A stretch of DNA of 64,000 nucleotides from Polytrichum commune (GCA_950295325.1 OX485803.1:12462001-12526000); one strand, 5' to 3'; shown: positions 35,640-48,270, counted from the first letter of the stretch. Numbers and translations: made by a program. The notes: a model not told the origin generated them from the sequence alone.

Positions 35640-36897
35640 AGGTTTATAGAGAGTATAAGCTTAGCCCTACCAATATGGTAGGAGTTTAGTTTGTAGATTT
35701 TACGTGGACATATAATTATATACATTGGTATATAGGTAAAATATAATATATGATTACAAGTATACAATGGATGAAAACATGATATTTCCATCAAATTTTC
35801 TATACAAATACTTTTTTATTGGATGAATATGCCGATTGTTATAGAAGATATTCATACCGACTTGTCACTATAGCAACACCTTATGCGCAAAAGAAGTGGG
35901 CATGAAATCAAGGAGAAAAGCACAACCACGATGGAAGAAAGGCAATGGGGGGGGGGGGATGATTTAAAGGCGGATTCATACCTTGCCCAAGACTCCCTTC
36001 CTAAGACCCTAGCAAAGACCCCCCCCCCCAAGTCTAAGACCCTGCCCAATACTCCCAGCTCAAGACCACCAATGAAGACCCCAACTCAAGACCCCTAACA
36101 AAGACCTCAGTCTTGGGAAATGACAAAGACCTAGTATTAAGACTTAGGACTTAGAAAGTAGTTGAGAATAACTACATTAACCACCATATGTTTGTGGAAT
36201 ATGAGTATTAGGAGTAGTTAGAGACACATCTTTAAAATGTAGATTTATTGTTACTAAATATAGGATGTAGGAAAATCACATTTCTATATCTAGTAAATCC
36301 GAGAACCCGCCTATGATTAGGTTATGTAAAGATTCGATAGACTATAAAAAAAGGGAAACTAAAGGACCCTATTACACTTCATTCGACTTCAAACAATTTA
36401 CATGAAGTGTTATTAAGGTCTCGATATAAGTGGGAAACCACTTGGGACTTGGAAATTGAATACCTAGCATGACACTTGGAACTCGGCACATGGATACTCA
36501 AGATTTTTACCTAGGAATCCAAAAGCTCCAATTTGAGTCTTTCTATTAGAAATTACTTGGAACTCGAAGGCTCAAGGGTTGAGACTTCTCATGAATATTC
36601 AAGATGTGATTGAGGGAATAAAGAGATTTGTAAACTCCTTCAAGATGAATGAGAAGAGAAATTCCTTTGGACACATGAAATTGATACTTAGAAATTTTGT
36701 AAAGCTTGGAGCGCTTGAATCAAAAGATATTCATTGAAGGCCTATTAGCTTCTTGGAACTTGAATAATCAAGTTACCAACGGAAGAACAGTCAAATTTGG
36801 AAGTTTAAAATACTTAGAATAAAATTTAGAATGGATACCCAAATATGAGAATAACTTGAAGTTCCAAATTGAAGATTGGAAGATTTTTGAACTCGGG
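35640..36897. other. Intergenic; ACTTGGAA-rich stretch
   Basis: Contains G and C runs (about 35947-35958 and 36020-36029) and an AAGACCC-rich patch. From about 36420 a loose repetition of ACTTGGAACT, ACTTGAG and TACTCAAG motifs continues on the far side of the solo LTR (39041 on). No gene seen. Confidence 0.4.
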
Positions 36898-39035
36898 TGT
36901 AAGCCTCAAACCCGAACCCTTTAATGCGTCAGTGTCCGAGTGGGGTGTTGAGCTCACATTTACTACATCAACCATTCTTTCCATGCAATCTTAACTGGGC
37001 TTCATATGTCACACACTTTACTAATGCAAGAGAACTGTACAATAGCATTGACAAATGCTTTCGGTGGTATCCCTAGCCACAACACACCACATCAACTAAC
37101 ATCATCTTGCTCCCTAAGTACCTATCCACACACAATTAGCACATAGTCTAGTGTCACTGCTTGCTTGCTTCACTAGATGTCACCCACCAATGACTTATTG
37201 AATTACCCAACAACCCATTCAACTCACCTAACTACTAACAGTCTTGCCTCACCCACTCAACCCTCCTCCAGGGCCTTGCCTCCTTGGTGCTCAATGTTGG
37301 TCTCCAGCAGTTGGGGCCTCGCTCCCGAAGGCTCCTAAGCTCTGACCCACATGTCACTCACCCAGCGACCGATCCTTTAGCCTCTAGTTCACATATTCCA
37401 ACCCGCCATGTCTCCCAAACCCCCCGAATGCCGAGACGAGGTCCCTGGTTTTTCCCCAAGCAGCGCCTCCTCCCCTTCACTTCCCCTGTACTTGTGGCAT
37501 TGGCTGCCTACCAATGCTGGTGGTCGAAATGCGAAGTTATACACAACAATTCCAAGCCCAGACGGTTGCTTCAACCAGCAAGCCGTCAAAATTCGGCGCC
37601 AGTAATGGCCAGAAGCTTCCCGAGGTCTCAGATTCAGATTCAAACCCACTTAAGAGTTCTTCCAACTAGCTCCCCTGTGGAATTCAACTCCCTCCCTCAT
37701 TCTCTTCAATCCAACAATCTCCCAGCCTTCAGACTAGTACGTCGCATCCCTTTGCCCAGGTTAGATGTTTTCTTCCATTGGCCCAGCAATGCCAGCCCGA
37801 GCATCATCATGCTCGGCTGCCATCCAGGCAGTCGCCTATGTCGGTGTCTACATTCCTTCGCCAAATTCCAGTACTCCCACCGCCGCCCCGACTCAGTCTT
37901 GCGGCAACGGCATTAGGCCAATCTCCACTTCCCGGTTCAGAGGACTTTCGGTGGGCTCACAGGACGCCTTCCCCCATCTGTAAGCAACCTCCTTAATATC
38001 CAACACCAAACCCCCTAAAAAACCATCCCCACAGCCACTGTCCCGCTATTAGCCGAGAGCTTCCTCCTCCTCCGTTCTGAGCCTTCTAGGGCCGCTAGAG
38101 AGAGTGCAAGCGCTGGCCTACCTCAACTGTCTCCCCCCTTCCCTGTCCCGGGAAATCCTAGGGCATAGTGCCCCTTACCCAATGCCCACATGCATAACTC
38201 CCAATTCGGACACCAACCCCAGCTCTTGGCTTAGCTCCAGAGTTTAACAAGCTGATTTTTAACATGATGCTAATCCACTCCCGACTAGTCTCTACCACTA
38301 TCAACCCTACAAAAAGCTAAAACTTAAGTCTAATGTATAATTGACAATGCCATCCCAAACCCACTCTTTTTATGTTTTAGTTAATGTGATGAGAAATCAA
38401 AGTCCGAGTTTTAATAACTTGAAGAGTTTAACCACAAATGTGGGCCACGGGTAGATCACTTAGTGCATTTTAAAAACCACGTGTAGCATAATATAGAGAG
38501 GATTAAAATCATTTGAAATAAAAATTATAAAGGAATTCCAAATAATGAAGGGGCCATTAAATGTAGACAATCCCATTATAAGTAAGTTAGATGGACATAA
38601 AACGTGGGCTATTATTTTTTTGTAAAATTAATGTAGGGGCTGAAGATAAGGATCCTAGAAGGTATGTTTAGTATGTTTGCTATGGTCTCCTATGTGTTTT
38701 CTTCACAACTTTGTTTGCAATGGTATTACTATTTGCACCCTTCTTTGTTTCCATGCTTTCCCTCAACACTCGTCAATTGCGTTTGGAAGTAGATTAGCTC
38801 TTATTACTTGAAAGGAATATAGAGTACAAAAAATTGCAGTGACTTGGACAATATAAGTAATGGAAGGGTGCAAACAAATGGGCCATTTTTTAAATTTAAG
38901 TAATTATAGGGAGGCTTTAATTCAACCCTTGAAGGTAAATAGCCCCAAAACAAAACAAAAACCCCAGCCGCACGTGGTGCACAAAAATGCCTTAGAGTGA
39001 TTTACCCGTGATGTGGGCTCGATCCTGAGCTCACA
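36898..39035 (+). mobile_element. Solo LTR 2 (about 1.56 kb without nested MITE), target duplication TCGGG
   Basis: Begins TGTAAGCC and ends GAGCTCACA, flanked exactly by TCGGG at 36893-36897 and 39036-39040. Its last ~120 bases (CACTCTTTTTATGTTTT and GAAGAGTTTAACCACAAATG) match the 3' end of solo LTR 1; the interior is diverged. A hAT MITE is inserted at 38446-39010. A 210-codon open frame inside (37284-37916) has no family match and is not called. Confidence 0.85.
38446..39010 (+). mobile_element. hAT element family H2, copy B, 565 bp
   Basis: Starts CACGGGTAGATCACTTAGTG and ends GAGTGATTTACCCGTG. Exact 8-bp duplications ATGTGGGC at 38438-38445 and 39011-39018. Inserted within solo LTR 2, so it is younger than that LTR. 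Confidence 0.9.
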
Positions 39036-39040
39036 TCGGG

Positions 39041-40080
39041 TACTTGAGAATTTTACTTGGCATTTGAGAACTTGAGCACTTAAGCAAATGTGAGAGTTGG
39101 ACACTTCAAGATTATTTAGAAACTTACTATGCTTGGAAAATTTGTTTTACATGGATACTTGAGACTCAGAGAATGACATAGGAAATCTAATCGGGGCGCA
39201 ATGAAAACCATCATTGGAAAAGAGATTCAAGGGTGGAAGATGATTCATATGAGGCAGTCAAGTAGGCCAAATCAATCATCACCTCATCCTCAAGTTTTAA
39301 ACTAAGATTCTACATCATAAGGGTCCTCAATCAAATTGTGTAGGGTTAAGCACTAATAAAGAAAGAAATAAACCCGCCAATTATGTTTGATAACTCATGA
39401 AAGAATTTAAAAGAAGATCTTTGACCAATGGACTTGAAATCAAGATAGGAGGATTTTCCACTTAGTCCATGCAAGTTATAAAGGGGGTAAAAAATCACTT
39501 AGCCTTAACATTACACTTGATAATAATATTGGAAGACATAATCCTAGTTCTATCCCAAAGACACCTAGCTCTAGCATTAAGCTTTTAGGGGAACATAGGC
39601 TAATAAAAAACACTAGAGCACCTAATACTTAGGAGTATTAAAAAATACTTGATAATCCATTCAACTAAGAAAACAAATTTCCCTTGTAATTAATTGTGCA
39701 TTTTTCTACCTTCAAGAAATTTGGAATTGTGTGAAGTCTAATTCCGATAGGGGTGATGTTCATGTAACCAGTCAGTAGCAAGTCACACCGTCTAAGGCTA
39801 AAGGGTTGAAGGTGACCTCGACAATCAAAGCCATCTCATTTTTTATACCAATTCGATCCAAATGTGGACTCCAATGCATTTGAAATTGAAGGCCATGAAT
39901 TCATTAAATGTTTGCAGGATTTGACTCTAGAGCCAATCATAGCAAGCGGCAATAAAAAGAAATTCATCTAAGAAATGATAGTGAACACAAGATCACTTAT
40001 AAATTATAACAAAGTGAAATTCCCACATTATGTACAGTTAAATCAAAGACTGTGCATCACATTCCTAGGCCTATCTCACT
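39041..40080. other. Intergenic, no gene seen
   Basis: Continues the ACTTGAG-type loose repetition for a few hundred bases, then featureless A+T-rich sequence. Confidence 0.45.
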
Positions 40081-40089
40081 ACTATATGT

Positions 40090-42357
40090 CTAGAAAAACT
40101 CATTAGATTTGGAGTCAATATCCAAGGGTATGGGAGGACAATGACTTGAGCTTGCATCATTCAAATTCCATGCTCGAAGGGTTTGGCATCTCGCCTTGCG
40201 CCTACGTTCGTTAAAGAGCCCACAACTCCGTAGTTTCTGCCTCCTTGGCCACTTAGGAACAAGTGCCCATGAGGTTCCCAATGGCCAATAGGGCTATTGG
40301 CTCCATCCAAATGTCCATAAAGGCCGTTGACGTATTTTCATTTGTTCAACTTGACATGAATATCTTTGCCATTGAATGACATTGCTTCAATGACGTCTTT
40401 TTTCCTTTTTTTCATCACGCTCAAAATGTTGAACATCCAATATTAATTCATATATTCTATGTCACAAGTCATCATCTCACCTAGAACAAGTTTGTGTGAC
40501 AATACTCCACGATCATGAAACCGTTCGAGTCATAAATGTAACCTTGGGGTGTGGGCCTTTGACAAACTCCCTTGTATCGCCATCATGGCCTCCCATGATT
40601 TGGTACCAAAATGCTTTGTCACCGCAAGCTTTAGGTGTAGAATCAGGGTAAAACTCATGCACTGCCCTTGTGATGTGCTCAACTGCGATCATATTTGTCG
40701 TTCCTGCCAATTACAAATAGGAGGATTACTACATTCTGCAGGAGGTACACCGTGGATGATATTGTACTCATAATCTGGAGGCGTTCCCCATTGCACACCA
40801 AATTGTTTTTACAACTTGCAATGTAGAGGGGTTTTGCATGAAGGACAATAATGAGTTTGCATCATGTGAGGCTGCAAGCAATTCAAATGGACCATATGAC
40901 CGCAAGAGCCAATGATCCACACGTCTTTGGGTCTCCAAGGTTTAGTATATATGCCACAAAAACTCCCATCCTTGATCCATGCCGGGACACTTGGCCACAA
41001 CCAATGAATGGGTAGTGCCGGCAGTTAGTTACAAACTAGCCAATCGATTTTGAGAATTTCTGAATAAAATAGAAATGTTTAGGAAGGGGTTCCGGAAGAA
41101 AATCAAGGTTTTTGGAAACGGGCTAATTAGAAAAAAAATAAAATGCCCGCATTTAGGCAAGTTGCCCTAGAGTATCCACGGCAAATTACCAATTAAAAGG
41201 TATTTTTCACAGAGGGCAGCCGACCAAACATATTTTTTAGGATATTTTTAATACTATGCAGACTTGGAGACTTGGAGTTACCATTGCCTTGCTAGCTTGT
41301 GGTTTAGGGTTAGTTGCTTGCCGCCGCAACTTGCATTCCACACCTTACATTTTTGTTTCCATTCCGAATTTTTGAGTGCTTAACTTCTTGAATCGTTGAA
41401 TCGTTGAGTGACTGACTATGTGCCACTCCGACATCTCTTGTTTCACATATGGAGCTCTCAGGGCATGGAGCCGCCATGAGAGTTCCCTTGCATCCGATTA
41501 GCCACTGTTTGGCCTTCGTGCAAAGTATTCTTCTTGGTTTCATGCGATTTCTTGGTTAGCCTGTGATTTCTTGGTTGCGGCCGAGTATGTTTAGGGTTGC
41601 ATTTCCCACGGCTTTTCTCAGTAGTCTTGAGATCATACTTTGAGATCTCCAATGCGCAGTTAGTAATCTAAGCACCAATCTGAAAGAATGGCGCACTATA
41701 TGCTAAGTTGCTTGATATGTAAGTTGACAATGTATGGGAACATTGTGGTGGATTTGTGTGATTAGGGTTTTAAATGTAACAAGAATGTCAAATCAATACT
41801 TGTGATTACATCCTTCGTGAAACAACTGAAACACAACTGTTGGGAAGCTTGTAGAACATTTGTTAACTTTACTTGGACCCTTTGTGGTGCTTGTATTTTT
41901 TGAAGGCCAAATCCTTAGCCCTAACCTAGTAGGGGCTTCGCCAAAAACTCTTGCTAAGGATATTATTTAGACAAAAAATGAAGAGAGAATGCCAACATTC
42001 TTTAACAATGAACACTTGGGAAAAATGAATAAATGACAATGAAAATTGAAGGGAAAAAAGAAGAGGGACAAAACATCCACCACCAAAATACAAAACCGGC
42101 CCCATTTTAAACATTTAGGAAATTGGATAAATGAAAAAAAAGAAATGCCGGCTAATTGCCTAAATACATTAGGAAATGGGGGATATCAACCGATAAAATT
42201 TGCACTCTCTAGGCCCACTTCTGGGTAAAAATTTGGAAAATCCGAGCCACCTCCTAAAAGCTAGGAAATTATCTGTTTTCTCTACAAACCTCCTCGGACT
42301 TTGGCCACAACAAGGCCAGTATGGGTGGAAGTATCGCTATGCAAGATGGTATCGCGG
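40090..42357 (-). pseudogene. Decayed minus-strand coding unit, RING-like part
   Basis: On the minus strand, 41000-40809 reads PWRPKDVWIIGSCGHMVHLN and then CLQPHMMQTHYCPSCKTPLH. The C-x-H-x2-H-x2-C...C-x2-C spacing is the second half of a RING-type zinc finger; the first CxxC pair is not seen. Protein-like sequence continues at 40710-40513 (HEFYPDSTPKACGDKAFWYQ) and 40281-40090. Stops and shifts separate the parts. This could be the C-terminal end of the unit upstream at 43877-45200, split by the solo LTR; that link is inference from orientation and position. Confidence 0.4.
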
Positions 42358-43876
42358 TGTGAGCCCAAAATGGTGCCCACATGTGGTGATTAACTCTTTG
42401 AAACCAATTTTAGTTAGACTTTGAAGTGTTATGATTGTTCACAAAAATATAAAAAGAGTGAAGTGTGGTGTGGATTGAAGTTTAGACATTAAGGGGTGTT
42501 GTGTGATTGTTTCAAGGTTAAGTTCAATAAGTAATGCCTTGACTAGGTGAATAAGGAGTAAGGTGAGGCAAGGTGAGCTCCGCGGGTTAAATGCCCACAT
42601 TAGGATCCACCTTATTAATTTAGGAATGTAAGAGCTTTGTGGATGGGGTGAGTCCCTACTTAGGAGGAAGGGATTAGGAGATTGTGATTGGAGGTGCTAA
42701 TTCTTTCACCCTATCCTTCCCTCATGTGCTCTCCTCCCCTCTCCTCTTATCTTTCACTCTCTCAATTTTCTTTCTTTCTTTCTTTGTTTCTTCACCTCTC
42801 CACTATGGGGAGTATGTGAAAGTGTGTGGGTGAGCTTGTGTGTGTGTGGAGTAAGAGAAAGACACGTGTGTGTGCGAGGTTATAAGGTGAAGAGTCAAGA
42901 TCAATTAGTCTTGAAGATTAGCCTTACATTATTAGATGTGGTTTAGACTCAAGGCATTTATGAACAAGTGCCTAACTCTAGCATTTAGATTTTTAGTATT
43001 GGGCTTATAGTATTTGGATTTATAGTATTCACTCTTATAGTTGTTAGACTCATGATGTTAGATTTGTAGTGTTCAATTTACATTGGAGAGGAGCACTTAA
43101 TGATAGTTTAGTGTTGGAGAGCTCACGGCCTAAGGCCCTGGACTGTATTAAGCGAGCTACTGGCCGCTGGCCGAAGGCCCTGGACTGTATTAAGTTAGCC
43201 TGCTGGCCGAGGTGGCTGGGGCGGACAGTAACCTAGCTCAAGGCCTAGGGAGGTTGTAATGAGTGTCTAGCTGGGCTTAAGGTTGGATTAAGCCTAGGGT
43301 AGTTAGGTGACCTTTAATTAATTAATTTAGCTAAGTAGGGTGTGGGTGAGGCTAAGCCTTTGCAAGATTACAATCTTGCAATCAAGGCCTAGCAACGTAG
43401 TTGCTTAGCAAAATTTAACCTAGACCATGTTAGAATTATCTTAGGCCATTTTGGCTCTTAGGTAAGTGTTGGATTCATTAAGCTAGGTAGGGGTGTGTGT
43501 GACTCTTGAACGTATTGGTGATTAACCATTGAGGGAGTGTTTTTCAACACTTACATCCTCTCTGGTAAAAATCAATCACTTACATAACAATGGAGAAAGA
43601 GGAAGACTCTAGCAATGACAAAGTGAAGGAGAGGATAATCAAAGGTGCAAGGAGAATATCCTTGAGAGCTTGTGTTGCCAAGGCCGCCGGTTGGACCCTT
43701 GAGAAGGTCAATTCGGTCCCAAGCCAAGAGGCTACTACTAATAAACAAAGTGATTCAAAATGACATAAAGGCCTTGGGATGTGAAGAGAGCATTTTTCAA
43801 GATACATACAATACATGTGATTCTCAAAACCATCACCCGGACTAGGACGCTTAAGGGTGGTGGGTTTGGCCTCACA
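42358..43876 (-). mobile_element. Solo LTR 3 (1519 bp), target duplication CGCGG
   Basis: In the minus orientation it begins TGTGAGGCCAAACCC and ends GGGCTCACA. CGCGG flanks it exactly at 42353-42357 and 43877-43881. It is similar over most of its length to solo LTR 1, but the ~45-bp array is replaced by a short GGCCCTGGACTGTATTAAG duplication (about 43130-43200). Confidence 0.9.
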
Positions 43877-45200
43877 CGCGGTCACCCATTGAGGAACGTC
43901 TTTGGGTCTCACATTCCAATCAATTACATGGTCATATTTATCATTGATTGGGAGCCCCTTAGGGTACATGAAATCCATGGGCAACCATGAGATGAATAGA
44001 AGTCGACAATCAAGCCATTTATCGCAGGGACTCCCAAGTTTATCAAGCTCGTTCATCAACACTCTCTCACACATTGCTTACATGATGGTAGTTGTGACCA
44101 TGCCCATATAGTCATCCTCTAACATCCGGTTCCTCCTAATTATTCTGCCATAATTAACCCGAATTGTCTTCAAATTTGTTGACGGTGGCTATCCTTGCCC
44201 TCCAGTATTTCCACTTGTGCCTTCAATTACGGCCCATGTTGATAAGCCTTGTTGTTCACTATTTATTGTCGCAAGATCAGTCAACACCTCAATCCATACC
44301 TTCAACCCGTGGACCTCCTACGCGTGTTCCATGTGAACCAACTCCAATTCCTGTTGGTGGTCCAACTTGCATTTTGCCAACTCAGCCCTTAATGCCTCCA
44401 CCACATCATTATCAACAACTACTAGTGGTGGCGTTGGAACCTTCCATGTTATCTCCACATGAACTGGCGAATATGATGGGCAAACCAAGCGGCATCCATG
44501 TGGCAGTGTCATGTGCATTCATTATCGTTTGGCAAGTGGTCCAACATGTACCCTTAACATTGTGTTCGCATCATTGAGGTCTACCCGATTAGAGGGTGAA
44601 GTTCCTAGAGGTTGATGACTTGGGACCGAAAGGAGATCAAAATAAGCTTGGAATGCTAGAGGGATTTTTTGGAGGGCCATGCCAATGGGATTGGTTGGCC
44701 AATATTTTGGCCTAGCATGGAACCGGGTATGAACTTACTCCAACGTGTTGCCCTCAAATTTGCACTAGTATGTGGGACAATTGACCAGTCAATTTGTACG
44801 CCCAAAATGACCTTGACATACACCATTTGGCACAACCACATTAGCATATGCCCACGATCAAACTCCCTTGGTCCTCCCCATATATACTCCCAAACCTCCT
44901 TGCACCGGTCCCCAAAAATCTTGTGGCTCACCTCCTTTCATAACCCATACTTTTGTTTGGACATTTGATTGACATTCGAGCTTGGAACGAGCATCCTCAT
45001 CATATGTGTTCACTTCACAATCCTTGGGACAATGCTATACATCCATATACCCCTCTCATATTGTCATTTAAGATTAGTGAGAATATTGGGATCCCGCGCC
45101 ACCTCCAAATTGATGGTTTATGGTTTACGTCTCAGTGCATTCAATCTCCCTTATCCAAGTGTATTTCATTATGTTGACCTTGGAGGCCGTATCGGAGTGA
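43877..45200 (-). pseudogene. Decayed minus-strand coding unit, N-terminal part, unknown family
   Basis: Three protein-like stretches follow each other on the minus strand. Bases 44931-44656 include CKEVWEYIWGGPREFDRGHM, LMWLCQMVYVKVILGVQIDW and LGQNIGQPIPLAWP. Bases 44518-44318 include a likely coiled coil (VEALRAELAKCKLDHQQELE). Bases 44074-43880 include CDKWLDCRLLFISWLPMDFM, KYDHVIDWNVRPKDVPQWVT and then enter the LTR. Stops separate them. The repeat-rich setting suggests a transposon-encoded protein, but I do not recognise the family. Confidence 0.45.
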
Positions 45201-45309
45201 CCCCGAACCTAATTCCCTGCCACACGGAGGTTCCAATGGTATGTTCTCTTCATCCGCCATCATTGCCGTTAAATCAAAAAAATTGGCCTAAAATTAATGT
45301 AATCTAGTA

Positions 45310-46150
45310 TGGTACCGCTTCCAAATAAAGCGCTAACATCCAATGAGTTTATTTTAAATAAACCTACATTTTTTTATCAAACAATATCTTATTATGTAAA
45401 ACACTTTCAAAATAAGTGTTGATATTTTATAATGTCTGGTATTGTTTTAGAATGATATCCCATATTTTTAATAAATAAAAGCGGCCATAATGTATTATGG
45501 TTTCACGTGTGGAATGGAGAATGCACGTATGTACGTATGACATATGTAAGCGAATGTGGTGCAATGACATATAATTCTTGAACACAAACCCACAATGTGG
45601 GCCCTCCAACTCACCTCTATCGCCAAGTCGCAATGGTTGTTTAACAACCAAGGACCCACTAGAGTGAGGGCAGAGCGAGGGTAGAATGGAAGTGGGGTCC
45701 ATATATATACCCACTGGGGGTGGGTATTAATTGGAGGTGACCCTTCCCCACCCAACCCATGAATGCCACATGTCTTTGGGTGGACATGCAGTCCACATAT
45801 CGACTACTCGTGAACAAACGCTTGCCTTGTTGATTGCACTAGTTGCAATCAACTTGGGGAAACGATTGTTGAAGAGTAGTTGACACACCATGACGACTAC
45901 TCTTAAGCAGTCGTCTGCCCAAGTCGATTACAACTACTACAATTGATGAGTTTAGTATTTGGTCGCATGTTAACAGTTGACACTTTACCCCAAGGTAAAC
46001 ATTTTGCCCCCCCCCCCCACACACGACGTTTTTGGGTCTGATGTGATGTCATTATCACATGATGTGATGCGACGTGATGGATGCTGACATGGATCCCTGA
46101 TGGGGAGCACATGGTCTTAGGGGTCAAACATGTTTGTCCTAAAGTGCTAT
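45310..46150. other. Intergenic, no gene seen
   Basis: Contains a C run (about 46006-46018). Small open frames on the minus strand lack support. Confidence 0.5.
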
Positions 46151-46199
46151 AACTTTCTAAGTTTTTGTGACACATACTTGAGGAGGGAGGGGGGATTTA

Positions 46200-46281
46200 G
46201 GCGAACCAACTCATACACTCGTTCCTTGTTAAATGCCTAAACCCTTGCCTCCAAGGAACCAATGTACGGGTTGGTTCGCCC
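46200..46281 (+). repeat. 84-bp near-palindromic repeat, copy 2
   Basis: GGCGAACCAACTCATACACT at the left, ACGGGTTGGTTCGCCC at the right; centre TGCCTAAACCCTTGCCTCCA. Confidence 0.8.
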
Positions 46282-46452
46282 CAGCCAGGGGGGTGTGAGG
46301 AGAGTGAAAATGCACATAAGCATTGTATGCCCGATGTTTCTATTCAAAGCCAAACTAACCCTTGATACACTTACCTTGCACAAGTTAGACACCACAAACT
46401 CAAGTTTTTGTGACACATACTTGAGGAGGAGGGGGAGAAGGGGGGGAGGGGT

Positions 46453-46535
46453 GGGCGAACCAACCCATACACTCGTTTCTTGTTAGATGCCTAAACCCTT
46501 GCCTCCAAGGAACTGGTGTACGGGTTGGTTTGCCC
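46453..46535 (+). repeat. 84-bp near-palindromic repeat, copy 3
   Basis: GGGCGAACCAACCCATACAC at the left, ACGGGTTGGTTTGCCC at the right. Copies 2 and 3 were multiplied together by the surrounding tandem duplication. Confidence 0.8.
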
Positions 46536-46987
46536 CAGCCAGGGGGTGGTGAGGAGAGTGAAAACGCACACATAAGCATTGTATGCCCGATGGTTCTATT
46601 TAACGCCAAACTGACCCTTGATACACTTACCTTGCATAAGTTAGACGCCACAAACTCAAGCTTAGCCAAAGCCATCTCGACTGATCTGAACACGAAGAGT
46701 ACAGCTTATCAATCGAACTGACACCTGCTTCTACTCTTGAGGAACTCCGGCTTGCACATGGTGATGATCCACATGATCTAACTTATACATCCCTCTTCTT
46801 CAGAACAGCAAATGTAAGAATGTAAGTTACGATTTCCGCAATTAACTTAGATGGCAGGACACAAGTTGGCAGGAAATCAAAACGCACGCGCATCAACCTG
46901 CCTCAGTCAGTGCACAGGATGGTGGTTCATGTTCAAGCTGTTTGGGACCCAACAGGTGGCTGCCTCATAAGGTAGATGGGTCTCGAG

Positions 46988-47871
46988 CAGTGATCGGGGA
47001 GATTTTTGGGCATAATCAATTGGTTGAGATCCTGGTGTTTGTAAATCCAACCGGTTTCATGTTCACATCCTTCCATTTTCCCTTTATTAAATTGGGGTGT
47101 ATTCCATAGATTCCTCTAAAATGATCGGTAATTTTCCTATAGTCTTGAACTTCAACCGGTTAATCCTCAAACTCAACTCGTTCATAACTGCCGGTTCTCC
47201 CTGATCATAGGCCTCGGGGAGATTTTTGGGCACTATCAGTCAAGATCCTAGTGCCATCCAAGTCCAACTGGTTACATGTTGACATCCTTCGGTTTTCCTT
47301 TATTAAATTGGGGTATATTCTACAAATTCCTCTTAAATGATCAATAATTTTCATGCAGTCTTAAACTTCAACCGGTTAATCCTCAAACTCAACTCGTTCA
47401 TAACTGCCGGTTCTTCCTGATCATAGGCCTCGGGGAGATTTTTGGGCATAATCAGTCAAGATCCTAGTGCCATCCAAGTCCAACTGGTTACATGTTGACA
47501 TCTTTTAGTTCTTCTTTATTGTTTTAGGTATATACTATAGATTCCTCTAAGAAAGATAGGTGAATTCCATGAAATCTTCAAACATCAACCAGTTATTTCT
47601 CAAATCCAACTGGTGCATATGTAACTGCACTGTTTTGTCTCATTAGTCTGGGTTGCTAGTCGGAGTTATGTGTTGGTATAGCTTTTTAATGATATTATTG
47701 TTCTTTATCAACTCGGTTATATTGTATTCTTCGGTGTGCATACTAACTACTTATGTTGTTTGAGTAGAAAAATGATACTCTCAGTAAACTGTTATAGCAA
47801 TGTGTAACTCCAAATGGTAACCCACACTATTTCGACAAAACGGTATACGAGCCGGTCCTCCCCGGTCATTT
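46988..47871 (+). mobile_element. Compound hAT MITE: tandem H1 units
   Basis: Starts CAGTGATCGGGGAGAT and ends in CTCCCCGGTCATT. Inside, three ~215-bp H1 units follow head to tail (about 46988-47210, 47213-47430 and 47430-47640), joined by CATAGGCCTCGGGGAGATTT, and a more diverged segment completes the right end. Outer flanks GTCTCGAG (46980-46987) and GTCTTGAA (47872-47879) agree at six of eight bases, consistent with one old hAT-type insertion of the whole compound. Confidence 0.65.
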
Positions 47872-47999
47872 GTCTTGAATGGCTACATTTTTCGACTAGC
47901 CCACTTCTCCTAGGATGTGAAACACGCGATTTGTACAAGATAAGTGGCAAATTTAAATCAAGATTGAAGCCACTTTCCTCATGATATTTGGAGCTCGCA

Positions 48000-48270
48000 T
48001 GAACATTTTATTTATTATGAAATTGAAGATTCTCATGCTCATTAAATGATCATATAGGTCCCCCCCCCCCCAATTATGTTAATTGTTGAGCCTGGAATGG
48101 TTTTCATATTTTGAGTACACAATCTAATCTTTTAAACACATCTTTTTGGTATTTGTTCTTGGAGCCACACTAAACCACATATTACTTAAGTATAAGTGTC
48201 CTAATAAGAAAAAGTAACCGTATAAGGGTGGTCTACCTTAAGGTAAGCATGCATGTAGTGGACACTTCCA
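48000..48270 (+). repeat. Dispersed poly(C)-containing repeat, copy 1
   Basis: Contains AATGATCATATAGGTCCCCC, a C run, CAATTATGTTAATTGTTGAG and CCTGGAATGG. Similar blocks occur at about 48400-48600, 49090-49300, 62380-62570 and 63440-63700, with the C run varying from a few to about a dozen bases. Confidence 0.7.

Larger units (their letters stand above)
46161..46660. repeat. Tandem duplication, ~243-bp unit, two copies
   Basis: GTTTTTGTGACACATACTTG recurs at 46161 and 46404, and each unit carries one 84-bp palindromic repeat, a GTGAGGAGAGTGAAAA segment, and CTTGATACACTTACCTTGCA. The units differ at scattered positions. Confidence 0.9.

Noticed and set aside
37284-37916. 210-codon open frame on the + strand
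   Set aside because: It lies inside solo LTR 2, matches no gag or pol motif, and overlaps other random open frames in a G+C-richer stretch.
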